Below the pieces are notes generated by a model. That model did not search any database. It was not told the DNA's origin and saw only the letters and a list, made by a program, of their open reading frames with translations. The translations under genes were made by a program, and so were the position numbers. From Ruminococcus sp. (lineage in GTDB: Bacteria; Bacillota_I; Bacilli_A; RF39; UBA660), in the NCBI GenBank assembly GCA_023663235.1, contig JAMPHW010000004.1, positions 1-34,357 of the forward strand: a DNA stretch of 34,357 bases. Direction: 5' to 3'. The first letter of the stretch is position 1; each line of letters opens with the position of its first letter. Shown here in pieces: positions 15,444 to 23,530 of the stretch.

Positions 15444-16226
15444 TTATTCTCCTACTTTTACTTCAACTTTTTCATTATTTACTAAAACTTTAACGCTTCT
15501 ATTTAAGATATCTTTACTTATTACTTGTCCTTTACCACTAGGAGTGTCGATAGTGTCACCTATTTCGGGAAGACCAATACTACAATTAATATACTCATCA
15601 TCTTCATATGTGAGACAGCATAGAAGACGGCCACAAAGACCATTTATTTTAGAAGGGTTTAAAGCTAGCCCTTGATTTTTAGCCATATTCATAGAAACAG
15701 AGTCAATACGACTTAAAAAATTAGCACAACATATTTTTTGACCACAAGTTCCAACGCCACCAATTTCTCTTGCTTTATCACGAGCTCCTATTTGTCTTAG
15801 TTCTATTCTGGTACGATAAATAGATGCTAGTTTACGGGCTAACTCTCTAAAATCAACGCGTTCATCAGCGAGAAAGTTAAAAATTAGTTGTTTACGATCA
15901 AAAGTAAAACTAGCATTTATTACTTTCATATCAAGTTTAAATTCTTTTACAAGTTCACGACAATTTTTTAAGGCTCTTTCACCATCTTTTAAATTCTTTA
16001 AATACTGTTCATAATCATTTTTAGTAGATATACGAATTATATCACGTAATTCACTAACATTTTTGTAGTTTTCAGAATCAACTGTATTTATTATTTTGCC
16101 GAATTGTTCACCTTTTTCTGTATTAACAATAACTGTTACATTAATAGGGCAATTAAAATAACTTTTAAAATGATATATTTTTCCATTATCTTTAAAGTTA
16201 ACACCATAAATATATATCTTATCCAT
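15444..16226 (-). CDS. ricT: RicT/YaaT, PSP1-domain protein
   Basis: A 260-aa cytoplasmic protein with a PSP1 domain and two cysteine clusters, 'GTCGQKICCANF' and 'LCGRLLCCLTYE'. In Bacillus RicT joins RicA and RicF (YmcA, YlbF) in an iron-sulfur complex that helps RNase Y processing and favours sporulation, competence and biofilm development through Spo0A. The length is close to the Bacillus protein (275). It overlaps the end of holB by 8 bases, so the two are translated together. ricA and ricF are not in this window. Confidence 0.93.
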   Translation of the reverse strand: MDKIYIYGVNFKDNGKIYHFKSYFNCPINVTVIVNTEKGEQFGKIINTVDSENYKNVSELRDIIRISTKNDYEQYLKNLKDGERALKNCRELVKEFKLDMKVINASFTFDRKQLIFNFLADERVDFRELARKLASIYRTRIELRQIGARDKAREIGGVGTCGQKICCANFLSRIDSVSMNMAKNQGLALNPSKINGLCGRLLCCLTYEDDEYINCSIGLPEIGDTIDTPSGKGQVISKDILNRSVKVLVNNEKVEVKVGE

Positions 16227-17082
16227 TTGCTCCTCGCATTTCTATTACGAATTTATCTAAAACTAATTCGATACTAATATTATAACTCATATTATTTAAA
16301 ATTTGGCTAATAATTTGCATTTTTTTAATGATTATAGGTAACTTATCTGGTGGATTATAGATTTCTAGTAAATTTGTATCATATTCTTTATTTAGAAGAC
16401 TTAAGTATTTATGATAATAAATATTGAATATTATTTGAAAAAATATGAGAACTTCATTTCGATTAGCTATAATTCTTGCTAATTCATCTTTATGATTAAT
16501 TATCTCCTTAGTTTTTATCTTGGTTAAATATTCTGTAATTAAGGTTTTATAATTTTCGTAGGTTTCTTCTTCAAGATTTAGTTCTTCTAAAAAACTATTA
16601 GTATTATAGTTAATCGTTAATATATTACAACGACTTTTAATAGTATCAAGCATGATATCTTTATTATTAGTTATAAAAAATCCTAAGATGTGGGATTCTG
16701 GTTCTTCAAGAAACTTTAACATAGCATTAGCACTACTAGGGTTTAACTTTTCAGCACTTTTAATAATATAAATATTATACTTACTATAAACGGGGATGGT
16801 ACTAAAATTATTTTTAAGTTCAATAATTTGATTTTTTTTAATAGAAGATCCATCTGGTTCAATTATTTTTAAGCTAGGAATACTATTTTTATTTATTAAA
16901 TTGCAAAGATTACAAGCTGTACAATTATCTTGATAAGTATTTTCACAATTAATTAGTTTAATAAAAGTCCTTAAGTCTTGTTCTAAGATAGTATTATTAT
17001 TTGTTTCAATTAAATAAGCGTGAGCTAGTTTATTCTCACGAAATTTAGATGTTAGTTCATTAAAAACAACATTTTGAAACAT
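16219..17082 (-). CDS. holB: DNA polymerase III delta-prime subunit
   Basis: A 287-aa clamp-loader subunit of the AAA+ family that works with DnaX and delta to place the DnaN ring on DNA. 'LAHAYLIE', the zinc-knuckle cysteines 'CTACNLC', 'KLNPSSANAMLKFLEEPE' and 'SRCNIL' (SRC motif) are visible. As expected for delta-prime, a proper Walker A is absent and it should not bind ATP. Its place upstream of ricT is the Bacillus arrangement; tmk, yaaQ and yaaR, usually just upstream, are missing here. AAGGTG precedes the ATG. Confidence 0.9.
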   Translation of the reverse strand: MFQNVVFNELTSKFRENKLAHAYLIETNNNTILEQDLRTFIKLINCENTYQDNCTACNLCNLINKNSIPSLKIIEPDGSSIKKNQIIELKNNFSTIPVYSKYNIYIIKSAEKLNPSSANAMLKFLEEPESHILGFFITNNKDIMLDTIKSRCNILTINYNTNSFLEELNLEEETYENYKTLITEYLTKIKTKEIINHKDELARIIANRNEVLIFFQIIFNIYYHKYLSLLNKEYDTNLLEIYNPPDKLPIIIKKMQIISQILNNMSYNISIELVLDKFVIEMRGANG

Positions 17083-17117
17083 ACTATCACCTTTACTACT
17101 TTCTAATGCTTTAAATA

Positions 17118-17309
17118 TTAAATCAAGAAATATATAATGACTAAACCTAATATACCTGGAGTTCCAAGAAAAGTTACTAAACTTAAAGTAATTAGATTTA
17201 TAGGTATAAAGAAATTAATACCATTTAAGATTAAATTTAAACCATATAACATTACAAATGCTAGACATAATTTTTTAATAATTTTAATTAGTTTATTTGC
17301 CATATTCAT
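17118..17309 (-). CDS. bofA: BofA-like pro-SigK processing inhibitor
   Basis: A 63-aa membrane protein with two hydrophobic segments. The C-terminal pattern 'INFFIPINLITLSLVTFLGTPGILGLVII' is the BofA family signature (IPIN-x-x-T ... LG-x-PG). In Bacillus BofA holds SpoIVFA/SpoIVFB inactive until engulfment is complete, delaying SigK maturation. The place just after recR matches Bacillus. The start is uncertain: GTG 17312, ATG 17309 and ATG 17303 are in frame and none has a convincing ribosome binding site. Confidence 0.8.
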   Translation of the reverse strand: MNMANKLIKIIKKLCLAFVMLYGLNLILNGINFFIPINLITLSLVTFLGTPGILGLVIIYFLI

Positions 17310-17340
17310 CACATTAATATATATGCTTTTAGATGTTAAT

Positions 17341-17943
17341 TTATTCTGAAATTTTTTTACGATCTTCTAAAGCTTTTTCAATTGTGACATTATCCAAATA
17401 ATCTATTTCAGCACCAATAGGAATACCATATGACAATCTTGATATAGTAACATTATTTTTTTTTAGAATTTTTTTAATATATAATGTTGTTGCTTCACCC
17501 TCTATAGTTGGTTTTAAAGCCATTATTAACTCTGGCTTTTCTAATTTGTCTAATCTATTAATTAGGGACGGCAAATTAATATCTTCTGGGCCAATATCAT
17601 CAATAGGGGAAATTAAGCCATTTAAGACATGATACTTGCCATTAAACTTACCAGACTTTTCGAAAGAAAAAACGCTTTTATAATCTTCTACAACACATAT
17701 TAAGTTATCATTGCGAATTTCATCATTACATATCGAACATGTTTCATTATCTGTTAAATGTCCACATATTGAACATCTTTGTAAATGACTTTTGGCATTT
17801 TTTAGAGTAATACTAAACTCTTCGATTTCTTCTTCACTAAATTCAATAGTCGCGAGAGCTAGACGTTCAGCACTTTTTTCACCAATACTTGGTAATTTTT
17901 TATAGTATTCTATTAGCTTTTCTAAATCGTGAGGATAATTCAT
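17341..17943 (-). CDS. recR: Recombination mediator RecR
   Basis: A 200-aa DNA-repair protein of the RecF pathway that helps load RecA at gaps. In order: helix-hairpin-helix ('LPSIGEKSAERLA'), a four-cysteine zinc finger ('CSICGHLTDNETCSIC'), a Toprim domain ('ICVVEDYKSVFSFEKSG') and a C-terminal segment. The length is normal. It begins one base after ybaB, its usual partner, with an AGGTGG ribosome binding site inside the ybaB end. Confidence 0.96.
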   Translation of the reverse strand: MNYPHDLEKLIEYYKKLPSIGEKSAERLALATIEFSEEEIEEFSITLKNAKSHLQRCSICGHLTDNETCSICNDEIRNDNLICVVEDYKSVFSFEKSGKFNGKYHVLNGLISPIDDIGPEDINLPSLINRLDKLEKPELIMALKPTIEGEATTLYIKKILKKNNVTISRLSYGIPIGAEIDYLDNVTIEKALEDRKKISE

Positions 17944-18240
17944 TTAAAATAAGCCACCTAATGAGCTATAAGCTCCCATTTTTTCTTCTATTTCTTTATC
18001 AATAGCAGTAGTTGCATTATTAAAAGCTATTTTAGTCATATCTTCGAGCATTTCTTTGTCGTCTTCAGTTATTGTTCCATCATAAGTTAGAGTATATTTT
18101 AAAAGTTCTTTTTTACCGTTTAAAACAACAGTTACCCATTCTGATTTTCCTTCAAAAGTACTATTATCTATTTCTTCTTTCTTTTTTGTAATGTCTCTTT
18201 GCATTTTTTGAGCTTGAGCCATAAGATTTTGCATATTCAT
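17944..18240 (-). CDS. Nucleoid-associated protein YbaB/EbfC family
   Basis: A 98-aa DNA-binding protein, YaaK in Bacillus. 'MQNLMAQAQKMQRDITKKKEEI' forms the long N-terminal helix of the family, followed by the small beta-sheet and 'EDMTKIAFNNA'. The ATG at 18240, seven bases after AAGGA, is the likely start. The longer reading frame from 18264 would overlap dnaX and has no better signal. It sits between dnaX and recR as in most bacteria. Confidence 0.93.
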   Translation of the reverse strand: MNMQNLMAQAQKMQRDITKKKEEIDNSTFEGKSEWVTVVLNGKKELLKYTLTYDGTITEDDKEMLEDMTKIAFNNATTAIDKEIEEKMGAYSSLGGLF

Positions 18241-18256
18241 ATTTTTTCCTTCTTTC

Positions 18257-19852
18257 TTATTCAAATTCTATTTTTTCTTTATCAAAAATATCTAAAGCTG
18301 TTTTCTCTATAGAAAGCGTTTCTTCGATATTTTCTTCTTCTGTAATTTCTTCTTTTTCTTCAATATAAGTATATATTACTTTATTTTTTAAATTATTAAT
18401 ATAGGTAGTTTTTTCCTTATTCCAATTTGATGAACTTAAAGCGATAAATTTATAGTTTTCGCTAAATACTCTTAAATATTCACTGGAGATAGTTGTTAGC
18501 TTGGAATTTATTAGATTAACTGTTCCTTCTAAATTACTAACAATTATTCCTATTTTATCACTAGCAGCGACTATTTCGCTATCAAGCAAAATATTTAAAA
18601 GTTCCTTATTATTTAAATTACTAACAAAAGAGTGCCAATTATTCTTTAATGTTTGTAAAAATTGTTTTTGAGCATTAACAAAGCAATTATTAACTCTTAT
18701 TTTTATTAATTCTTGATAATCATTATTATTTTGTTTAGGCTTTACTGTTGCCTGAAGTTTTTCTGGTTCTTTCTGTTTAGATTCTTCAATTGAAGCTTCT
18801 TTTTCTTGTTCAATTGGTTGAAGATTATTTCCTGGGAAATAATTTAATAGGGATATTTCTATTAATTCATAAGGATTAATGTTTATATTTATATAATTTG
18901 AAATAGAAGCTATTTCAAAAGCCATTTCTTTTAATGACTTGTAGGGTAATCCTTGATAATCGGAATTACGTTTAGAGTTTAGAGCCTCTTCCTCAATTTT
19001 TTCTAGCAATTTACGTATTAGTATTTTGTAATCTATTGAAAGTTCTTTAAAATGGTTAATCATTTCATGAAATTTATCTATATCATTATTTATAATACAA
19101 TTAAATAGGTCACTAATTTGTTTTTTACTAACCGAGCCAAAGTGTGATACAACATCTTTTAAAGTAATACTAGTATTATTACTTGATAGTTGATCTAAGA
19201 TACTTAAAGCATCACGCATTCCACCATCACTAATATAAGCTATTTCTTCTAAGGCTTCATCATCTATATTTATTTTTTCAGTATCAGTTACATATTTTAA
19301 ACGAGATATTATATTATTTAAAGATATTTTATGAAAGTCAAAACGTTGACATCTGGAAAGAATAGTTATAGGAACGGCTTCAATGTTAGTAGTTGCAAGA
19401 ATGAAAACAATATGTTTAGGCGGTTCCTCAAGCGTTAAGAGTAGGGCATTAAAAGCACTTGTACTTAACATATGAACTTCATCTATAATATAAACTTTAT
19501 ATTTTGAATAAGCTGGGGCAAGTTTGATATTATTAATTATCTCTCTAATTTCATCTACACCATTGTTGGAAGCGGCGTCAATTTCAATTATATCAGCATT
19601 TTCTTTAAAATGAAGGCAACTTTCACATGAGTTACATGGTCCATCTTCAGTTGGATTTAGACAATTTATAGCTTTTGCAAAAACCTTAGCTGTGCTAGTT
19701 TTACCAGTTCCACGAGGTCCTGAAAAAATATAAGCATGAGATATTTTATCTTTTTTTACAGCATTTCTTAAAATGGATATCATATATTCCTGTCCGATTA
19801 TACTTGAGAAATTGTCAGGTCGATATTTACGATATAATACTTTGTAGTCCAT
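18257..19852 (-). CDS. dnaX: DNA polymerase III tau subunit (DnaX)
   Basis: A 531-aa AAA+ clamp-loader ATPase that also binds the polymerase through its C-terminus. Walker A 'GPRGTGKTS' is near residue 45, followed by zinc cysteines ('CLNP..DGPCNSCESC'), 'DEVHML' (Walker B), 'LLLTLEEPP' and 'SRCQRF'. No A-AAA-AAG slippery site was seen, so a gamma-type product is not predicted. The start ATG 19852 has AGGTG six bases upstream, and the in-frame GTG at 19861 overlaps that signal. The linker after residue 340 contains 'NYFPGNN', encoded by a Noc-type palindrome, and then a Q/K/E-rich low-complexity stretch. Confidence 0.95.
   Translation of the reverse strand: MDYKVLYRKYRPDNFSSIIGQEYMISILRNAVKKDKISHAYIFSGPRGTGKTSTAKVFAKAINCLNPTEDGPCNSCESCLHFKENADIIEIDAASNNGVDEIREIINNIKLAPAYSKYKVYIIDEVHMLSTSAFNALLLTLEEPPKHIVFILATTNIEAVPITILSRCQRFDFHKISLNNIISRLKYVTDTEKINIDDEALEEIAYISDGGMRDALSILDQLSSNNTSITLKDVVSHFGSVSKKQISDLFNCIINNDIDKFHEMINHFKELSIDYKILIRKLLEKIEEEALNSKRNSDYQGLPYKSLKEMAFEIASISNYINININPYELIEISLLNYFPGNNLQPIEQEKEASIEESKQKEPEKLQATVKPKQNNNDYQELIKIRVNNCFVNAQKQFLQTLKNNWHSFVSNLNNKELLNILLDSEIVAASDKIGIIVSNLEGTVNLINSKLTTISSEYLRVFSENYKFIALSSSNWNKEKTTYINNLKNKVIYTYIEEKEEITEEENIEETLSIEKTALDIFDKEKIEFE
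18827..18840. promoter_or_regulatory. Candidate Noc-binding site 4 (CCTGGG form)
   Basis: ATTTCCTGGGAAAT lies inside dnaX, in the codons of the variable linker. The dyad extends to TTATTTCC/GGGAAATAA. Two TTACTAACAA copies lie about 200-300 bases away, at 18534 and 18618. Confidence 0.7.
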
Positions 19853-19875
19853 TTTAATCACCTAAAATAATTATA

Positions 19876-20310
19876 TCATAGTTGTTTATTTTTGTCTCTT
19901 TTCTTTTGGAAAAAATCACTTAAATATTGACTATATTCCTTTATATACATACTGTTGTTTGCTTCTGCAAATTTTGTTTTATTATATTCTTTTTTATTTG
20001 AAGGTTTATCTAATAAATAGAAGACATTTGATATTCGAGATTGCTTTATTATTTCAGTGCACATATTACATGGTTTTAAAGTTACATAAAGATCACAATT
20101 ATTTAGTCGCCAATCTTTTAATTTTTTAGCGGCTTTTTTTATAGCTATTATTTCAGCATGATTTAAGACACTATTCTGCAAATGTCGTTTATTATATCCT
20201 TTAGCAATTATTTTGTTGTTATAAATAATAATGGCACTAACTGGCACTTCATTACGTTTTGCTGCTTTCTTCGCTAATTTCATTAGTATTCTAACATATT
20301 CTTCTTTCAT
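19876..20310 (-). CDS. tadA: tRNA adenosine(34) deaminase TadA
   Basis: A 144-aa zinc deaminase that converts A34 to inosine in tRNA-Arg(ACG). The catalytic HAE (H51, E53) and the zinc ligands in 'KPCNMC' (C81, C84) are present. The start ATG 20310 follows GGAGG by five bases; the extension to 20337 would run into the SRP RNA and is rejected. In Bacillus the order is tadA, scr, dnaX. Here the SRP RNA is upstream of tadA, and its terminator T-run directly precedes the tadA ribosome binding site. Confidence 0.92.
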   Translation of the reverse strand: MKEEYVRILMKLAKKAAKRNEVPVSAIIIYNNKIIAKGYNKRHLQNSVLNHAEIIAIKKAAKKLKDWRLNNCDLYVTLKPCNMCTEIIKQSRISNVFYLLDKPSNKKEYNKTKFAEANNSMYIKEYSQYLSDFFQKKRDKNKQL

Positions 20311-20326
20311 AAAAACCTCCATAAAA

Positions 20327-20403
20327 AAAGTGCACACAAACAGGGATTGATGTGGCTGCTACTTTCCAGTCCTGACCAAGTTACAATATGTTTGTTGCAC
20401 TTT
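20327..20403 (-). ncRNA. ffs: Signal recognition particle RNA, small bacterial type
   Basis: The minus strand carries the diagnostic apical domain GGTCAGGACTGGAAAGTAGC (with AGCC following), including the GGAA tetraloop and the Ffh-binding internal loop. The ends GTGCAACAAACA and TGTTTGTGTGCAC close the long stem, and a seven-T run after it (20323-20329) ends transcription. It is about 77 nt, the short form without an Alu domain, unlike the long RNA of Bacillus. A TTGAAA / TAGATT pair 17 bases apart upstream may be the promoter. Confidence 0.92.
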
Positions 20404-20438
20404 ATTAATCTATCATATATTAAAATAAATTTCAAGTA

Positions 20439-20454
20439 GGTTTCACGTGAAACA
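20439..20454. promoter_or_regulatory. parS site 1 (one mismatch)
   Basis: GGTTTCACGTGAAACA differs only in the first base from the Bacillus parS 16-mer TGTTTCACGTGAAACA, bound by ParB/Spo0J. It lies just upstream of the SRP RNA promoter region. Confidence 0.9.
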
Positions 20455-20504
20455 TTAAAGTTTTTTGTTTTATTTACATTTTAACTAATTTTGGATATAT
20501 ATAA

Positions 20505-20520
20505 TGTTTCACGTGAAACA
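20505..20520. promoter_or_regulatory. parS site 2 (perfect)
   Basis: Exact TGTTTCACGTGAAACA, directly followed by TTGTTAGTAA (20521-20530). The 28 bases at 20503-20530 are identical to those at 20797-20824. Confidence 0.95.
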
Positions 20521-20798
20521 TTGTTAGTAAGTCGATTGTTATTAGTAAGCTAATAAGTATCATACTTTTTTAATATTTCGCGCCAATTAGATTTATACTA
20601 AAATTATAATTTTTAATATAATATTTTTTTGCTGAACTTATAATATACTTTAACTTAATAAATTAAGATTTTATATTAATATTGAAAAATTGATTATTTT
20701 TTTATAGTTATATTTTATACCTTCAAAAAATATTTTGCTGTTATAATATTATTAATAGATTGATTTAAAATGAGTTATATAATTTTTATATTAAACAA

Positions 20799-20814
20799 TG
20801 TTTCACGTGAAACA
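20799..20814. promoter_or_regulatory. parS site 3 (perfect)
   Basis: Exact TGTTTCACGTGAAACA, directly followed by TTGTTAGTAA (20815-20824), as at site 2. Confidence 0.95.
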
Positions 20815-20967
20815 TTGTTAGTAATTTATTCTTTATAGTTAAGGCCATAATTTATTAACTTGTTTATATTAATTTTAAATTAAAGTACAATTATTAATAG
20901 AGAACCTTTGAAAAAGCATTTATTTTTTCTTAATTTAGCTTTTAATCAACTATTTAATAGCATTTAA

Positions 20968-20983
20968 TGTTTCACGTGAAACA
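20968..20983. promoter_or_regulatory. parS site 4 (perfect)
   Basis: Exact TGTTTCACGTGAAACA near the 3' end of gyrA. The companion motif is present in reverse orientation (TTACTAACAA, 21011-21020) 27 bases away. Confidence 0.95.
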
Positions 20984-21053
20984 TTTTATAATTTCCATGC
21001 CATTTTATAGTTACTAACAATTTTATTTTTGTATCAAATAAAATAATTTAACA

Positions 21054-21076
21054 ATAAAAAAACGCTATTCAGCGTT
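21054..21076 (-). terminator. Terminator of gyrA
   Basis: On the minus strand AACGCT and AGCGTT form a stem with a GAAT loop (21061-21076), followed by TTTTTTT. The gyrA stop codon lies inside the hairpin. Confidence 0.8.
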
Positions 21077-23518
21077 ATTTTCAACAACTTCTTGTTCTTC
21101 ATCTGTTTTTTCTTCTTCTTTATTAACTAAACTAATTGATGTAACATATTGATTATCTTTTAGATGGATTAATCTGACTCCTTGAGTAACACGTCCAAGA
21201 GTATTAATTTGTTCTAAAGACATACGCATTGTAGTTCCTATATTAGTCATAATTACTAATTCTTTAGTTTCATCAACTACTTTAACTGTTGCAATATTAC
21301 CATTTTTATCAGTAATATTTAAGGCCTTAACTCCTTTACTGCCACGACTTGTTTCTCTAAACTCACTTACTAAAGTCTTTTTTCCATATCCTTTTTCAGT
21401 TACCAACAATATTTTGTCATCTTCATTTACTACTTCAGCACATACACATTTGCTGCCATCTAGATTAATACCTTTAACGCCACTAGCTGTACGTCCCATA
21501 GCACGTATTTTGTCTTCTTTGAATTTAACCATACGTCCTTTTTCACTTCCAAGTAAGACATAATTCTCTCCATTTGTTTTTTTAACAGCGATTAATTCAT
21601 CACTATCTTTAAGATTTATGCTTATTTTTCCTGACGTACGTATGTTTTGGTATTCACTTAGTGCTGTTTTTTTGACAAATCCTTTTTTAGTAACAAATAG
21701 TAGGTATTTTGCCTCTTCCTCTGGAGAAACACTAATCATAGAGTTAATATTTTCGCCTTTTTCAATTTGTAATAAGTTTATTATTGGTAAACCTTTTGAT
21801 TGACGATTAAATTCTGGAATTTCATAACCTTTTAAACGATATACTTTTCCTTTATTAGTGAAGAATAGCAGATAATCATGTGATGAAAGGTTAATTATTT
21901 GTTCTACAAAATCTTCTTCATTAGTAGTCATACCTTTAATACCCATACCACCGCGATTTTGGGCTTTAAATGTATCACTAGATGTTCTTTTTATATAGCC
22001 CTTATTAGTTAGAGATATTAAAATATTCTCTTCTGGTATTAAAGACTCATCTTCAATATATTCGATAGCTGTCATATCAATGTCTGTACGACGTTTATCG
22101 CCATATTTATCTTTAATTTCTCTTAATTCTTCTTTAATAATATTTAAAACTTTTTCTTCAGAGGCTAATATGCTTCTTAATTCGTCAATTAGCGCTAATA
22201 AAGATCTTAATTCTTCTTCAATTTTATCACGTTCTAAGCCTGTTAAACGACGCAATTTTAATTCAAGAATAGCTTCAGCTTGGATTTCTGTTAAGCCAAA
22301 ACGGTTCATTAAAGAACTTTTAGCTTGTTCGTCTGTTTCGGCACCACGAATTATTTTTATTACTTCATCTATATTATCAAGAGCTATTTTATAACCTTCT
22401 AAAATATGAACACGTTTTTCAGCTTTTTCTAAGTCAAACTTTGTTCTTCTAATAATAACTTCTTTTTGATGATCAATGTACTTAGAAATAATATCTTTTA
22501 AACCTAATGTTTTTGGAACCCCATTATCAAGCATTAAGAAAATAATACCAAAAGTGGTTTGAAAGGCAGTATGTTTATATAATTTATTTAGAATAACGCT
22601 AGCATTAGCATCTTTTCTTAAAGTAATTGTTATTTTTATGCCATCTTTTAAGTCAACATGATAATCTGTTATACCATCTAAAACTTTATTATGAACTAGT
22701 TCCGCTACTTTATTTTTTAGTTCTGAGGTATTAACTCCATAGGGGACTTCGTCGATAATAATATATTCACGGCCATTTTTCTCTTCGATATGAGCACGAG
22801 AACGAATAGTAATAGTCCCACGACCAGTTTCATAAGCTTTTTTTATACCACTATTACCAAGAATTAGAGCTCCTGTTGGAAAGTCAGGCCCTTTAATATG
22901 TTCCATTAAACCTAAAGTATCAATATCAGGATTATCGATATATGCAATACATCCGTCAATTACTTCACCTAAATTATGAGGGGGAATATTAGTTGCCATA
23001 CCAACAGCGATACCCATAGTACCATTTACTAAAATATTAGGAAATCTTGATGGCAAAACATGAGGTTCTTTAGTAGTACTATCATAATTGGGGTCAAAAT
23101 CGACTGTATTTTTATTGATATCACGAAGTAATTCCATAGAAATCTTAGATAATTTTGCTTCTGTATAACGATAAGCAGCAGCGCCATAACCTTCGATATT
23201 ACCAAAATTTCCATGACCATCAACTAACATATAACGATAATTAAAGTCTTGGGCCATACGAACCATTGCCTCATAAATACTAGAATCTCCATGAGGATGA
23301 TATTTGCCCATTACATCACCAACAATTGTAGCACTTTTACGATATTGTTTATCTGGCGTTAAACCATTTTGCAACATGTCATATAGTATACGACGATGAA
23401 CTGGCTTTAAGCCATCTCTTAAATCGGGTAGGGCACGAGATATAATAACACTCATAGAGTATTCTAGAAAGGAATCTCGTACTTCTTTAACAATATTATT
23501 TTGTTCTAATCTATCCAT
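21065..23518 (-). CDS. gyrA: DNA gyrase subunit A
   Basis: An 817-aa subunit that breaks and rejoins DNA in gyrase, which introduces negative supercoils ahead of forks. The catalytic tyrosine is Y118 in 'AYRYTEAK'. The quinolone-determining region reads '[12 protein letters not shown]': the serine corresponding to E. coli S83 is kept (S79) and the acidic D87 position is Glu (E83), a sensitive-type pattern. The C-terminal beta-pinwheel carries the GyrA-box region '[10 protein letters not shown]', distinguishing it from ParC. The length is normal, with an acidic tail. It follows gyrB by 12 bases. Confidence 0.98.
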   Translation of the reverse strand: MDRLEQNNIVKEVRDSFLEYSMSVIISRALPDLRDGLKPVHRRILYDMLQNGLTPDKQYRKSATIVGDVMGKYHPHGDSSIYEAMVRMAQDFNYRYMLVDGHGNFGNIEGYGAAAYRYTEAKLSKISMELLRDINKNTVDFDPNYDSTTKEPHVLPSRFPNILVNGTMGIAVGMATNIPPHNLGEVIDGCIAYIDNPDIDTLGLMEHIKGPDFPTGALILGNSGIKKAYETGRGTITIRSRAHIEEKNGREYIIIDEVPYGVNTSELKNKVAELVHNKVLDGITDYHVDLKDGIKITITLRKDANASVILNKLYKHTAFQTTFGIIFLMLDNGVPKTLGLKDIISKYIDHQKEVIIRRTKFDLEKAEKRVHILEGYKIALDNIDEVIKIIRGAETDEQAKSSLMNRFGLTEIQAEAILELKLRRLTGLERDKIEEELRSLLALIDELRSILASEEKVLNIIKEELREIKDKYGDKRRTDIDMTAIEYIEDESLIPEENILISLTNKGYIKRTSSDTFKAQNRGGMGIKGMTTNEEDFVEQIINLSSHDYLLFFTNKGKVYRLKGYEIPEFNRQSKGLPIINLLQIEKGENINSMISVSPEEEAKYLLFVTKKGFVKKTALSEYQNIRTSGKISINLKDSDELIAVKKTNGENYVLLGSEKGRMVKFKEDKIRAMGRTASGVKGINLDGSKCVCAEVVNEDDKILLVTEKGYGKKTLVSEFRETSRGSKGVKALNITDKNGNIATVKVVDETKELVIMTNIGTTMRMSLEQINTLGRVTQGVRLIHLKDNQYVTSISLVNKEEEKTDEEQEVVENNAE

Positions 23519-23530
23519 TATATAAACCTC

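Larger units (their letters stand above)
20404..21053. other. parS-bearing intergenic region between gyrA and SRP RNA
   Basis: About 650 very A+T-rich bases with no ORF that has a ribosome binding site. Apart from four parS sites, three TTGTTAGTAA motifs (one inverted) and the SRP promoter, I see nothing. It appears to be a dedicated ParB-loading region about 9 kb from oriC. Confidence 0.8.

Noticed and set aside
18257-19852. Programmed frameshift in dnaX as in E. coli
   Set aside because: No A-AAA-AAG slippery sequence with a following hairpin was found; the protein is a single full-length tau-type frame.
20338-21064. Possible small genes between gyrA and the SRP RNA
   Set aside because: Short frames exist but none has a ribosome binding site and all are interrupted by parS sites and A/T-rich sequence.
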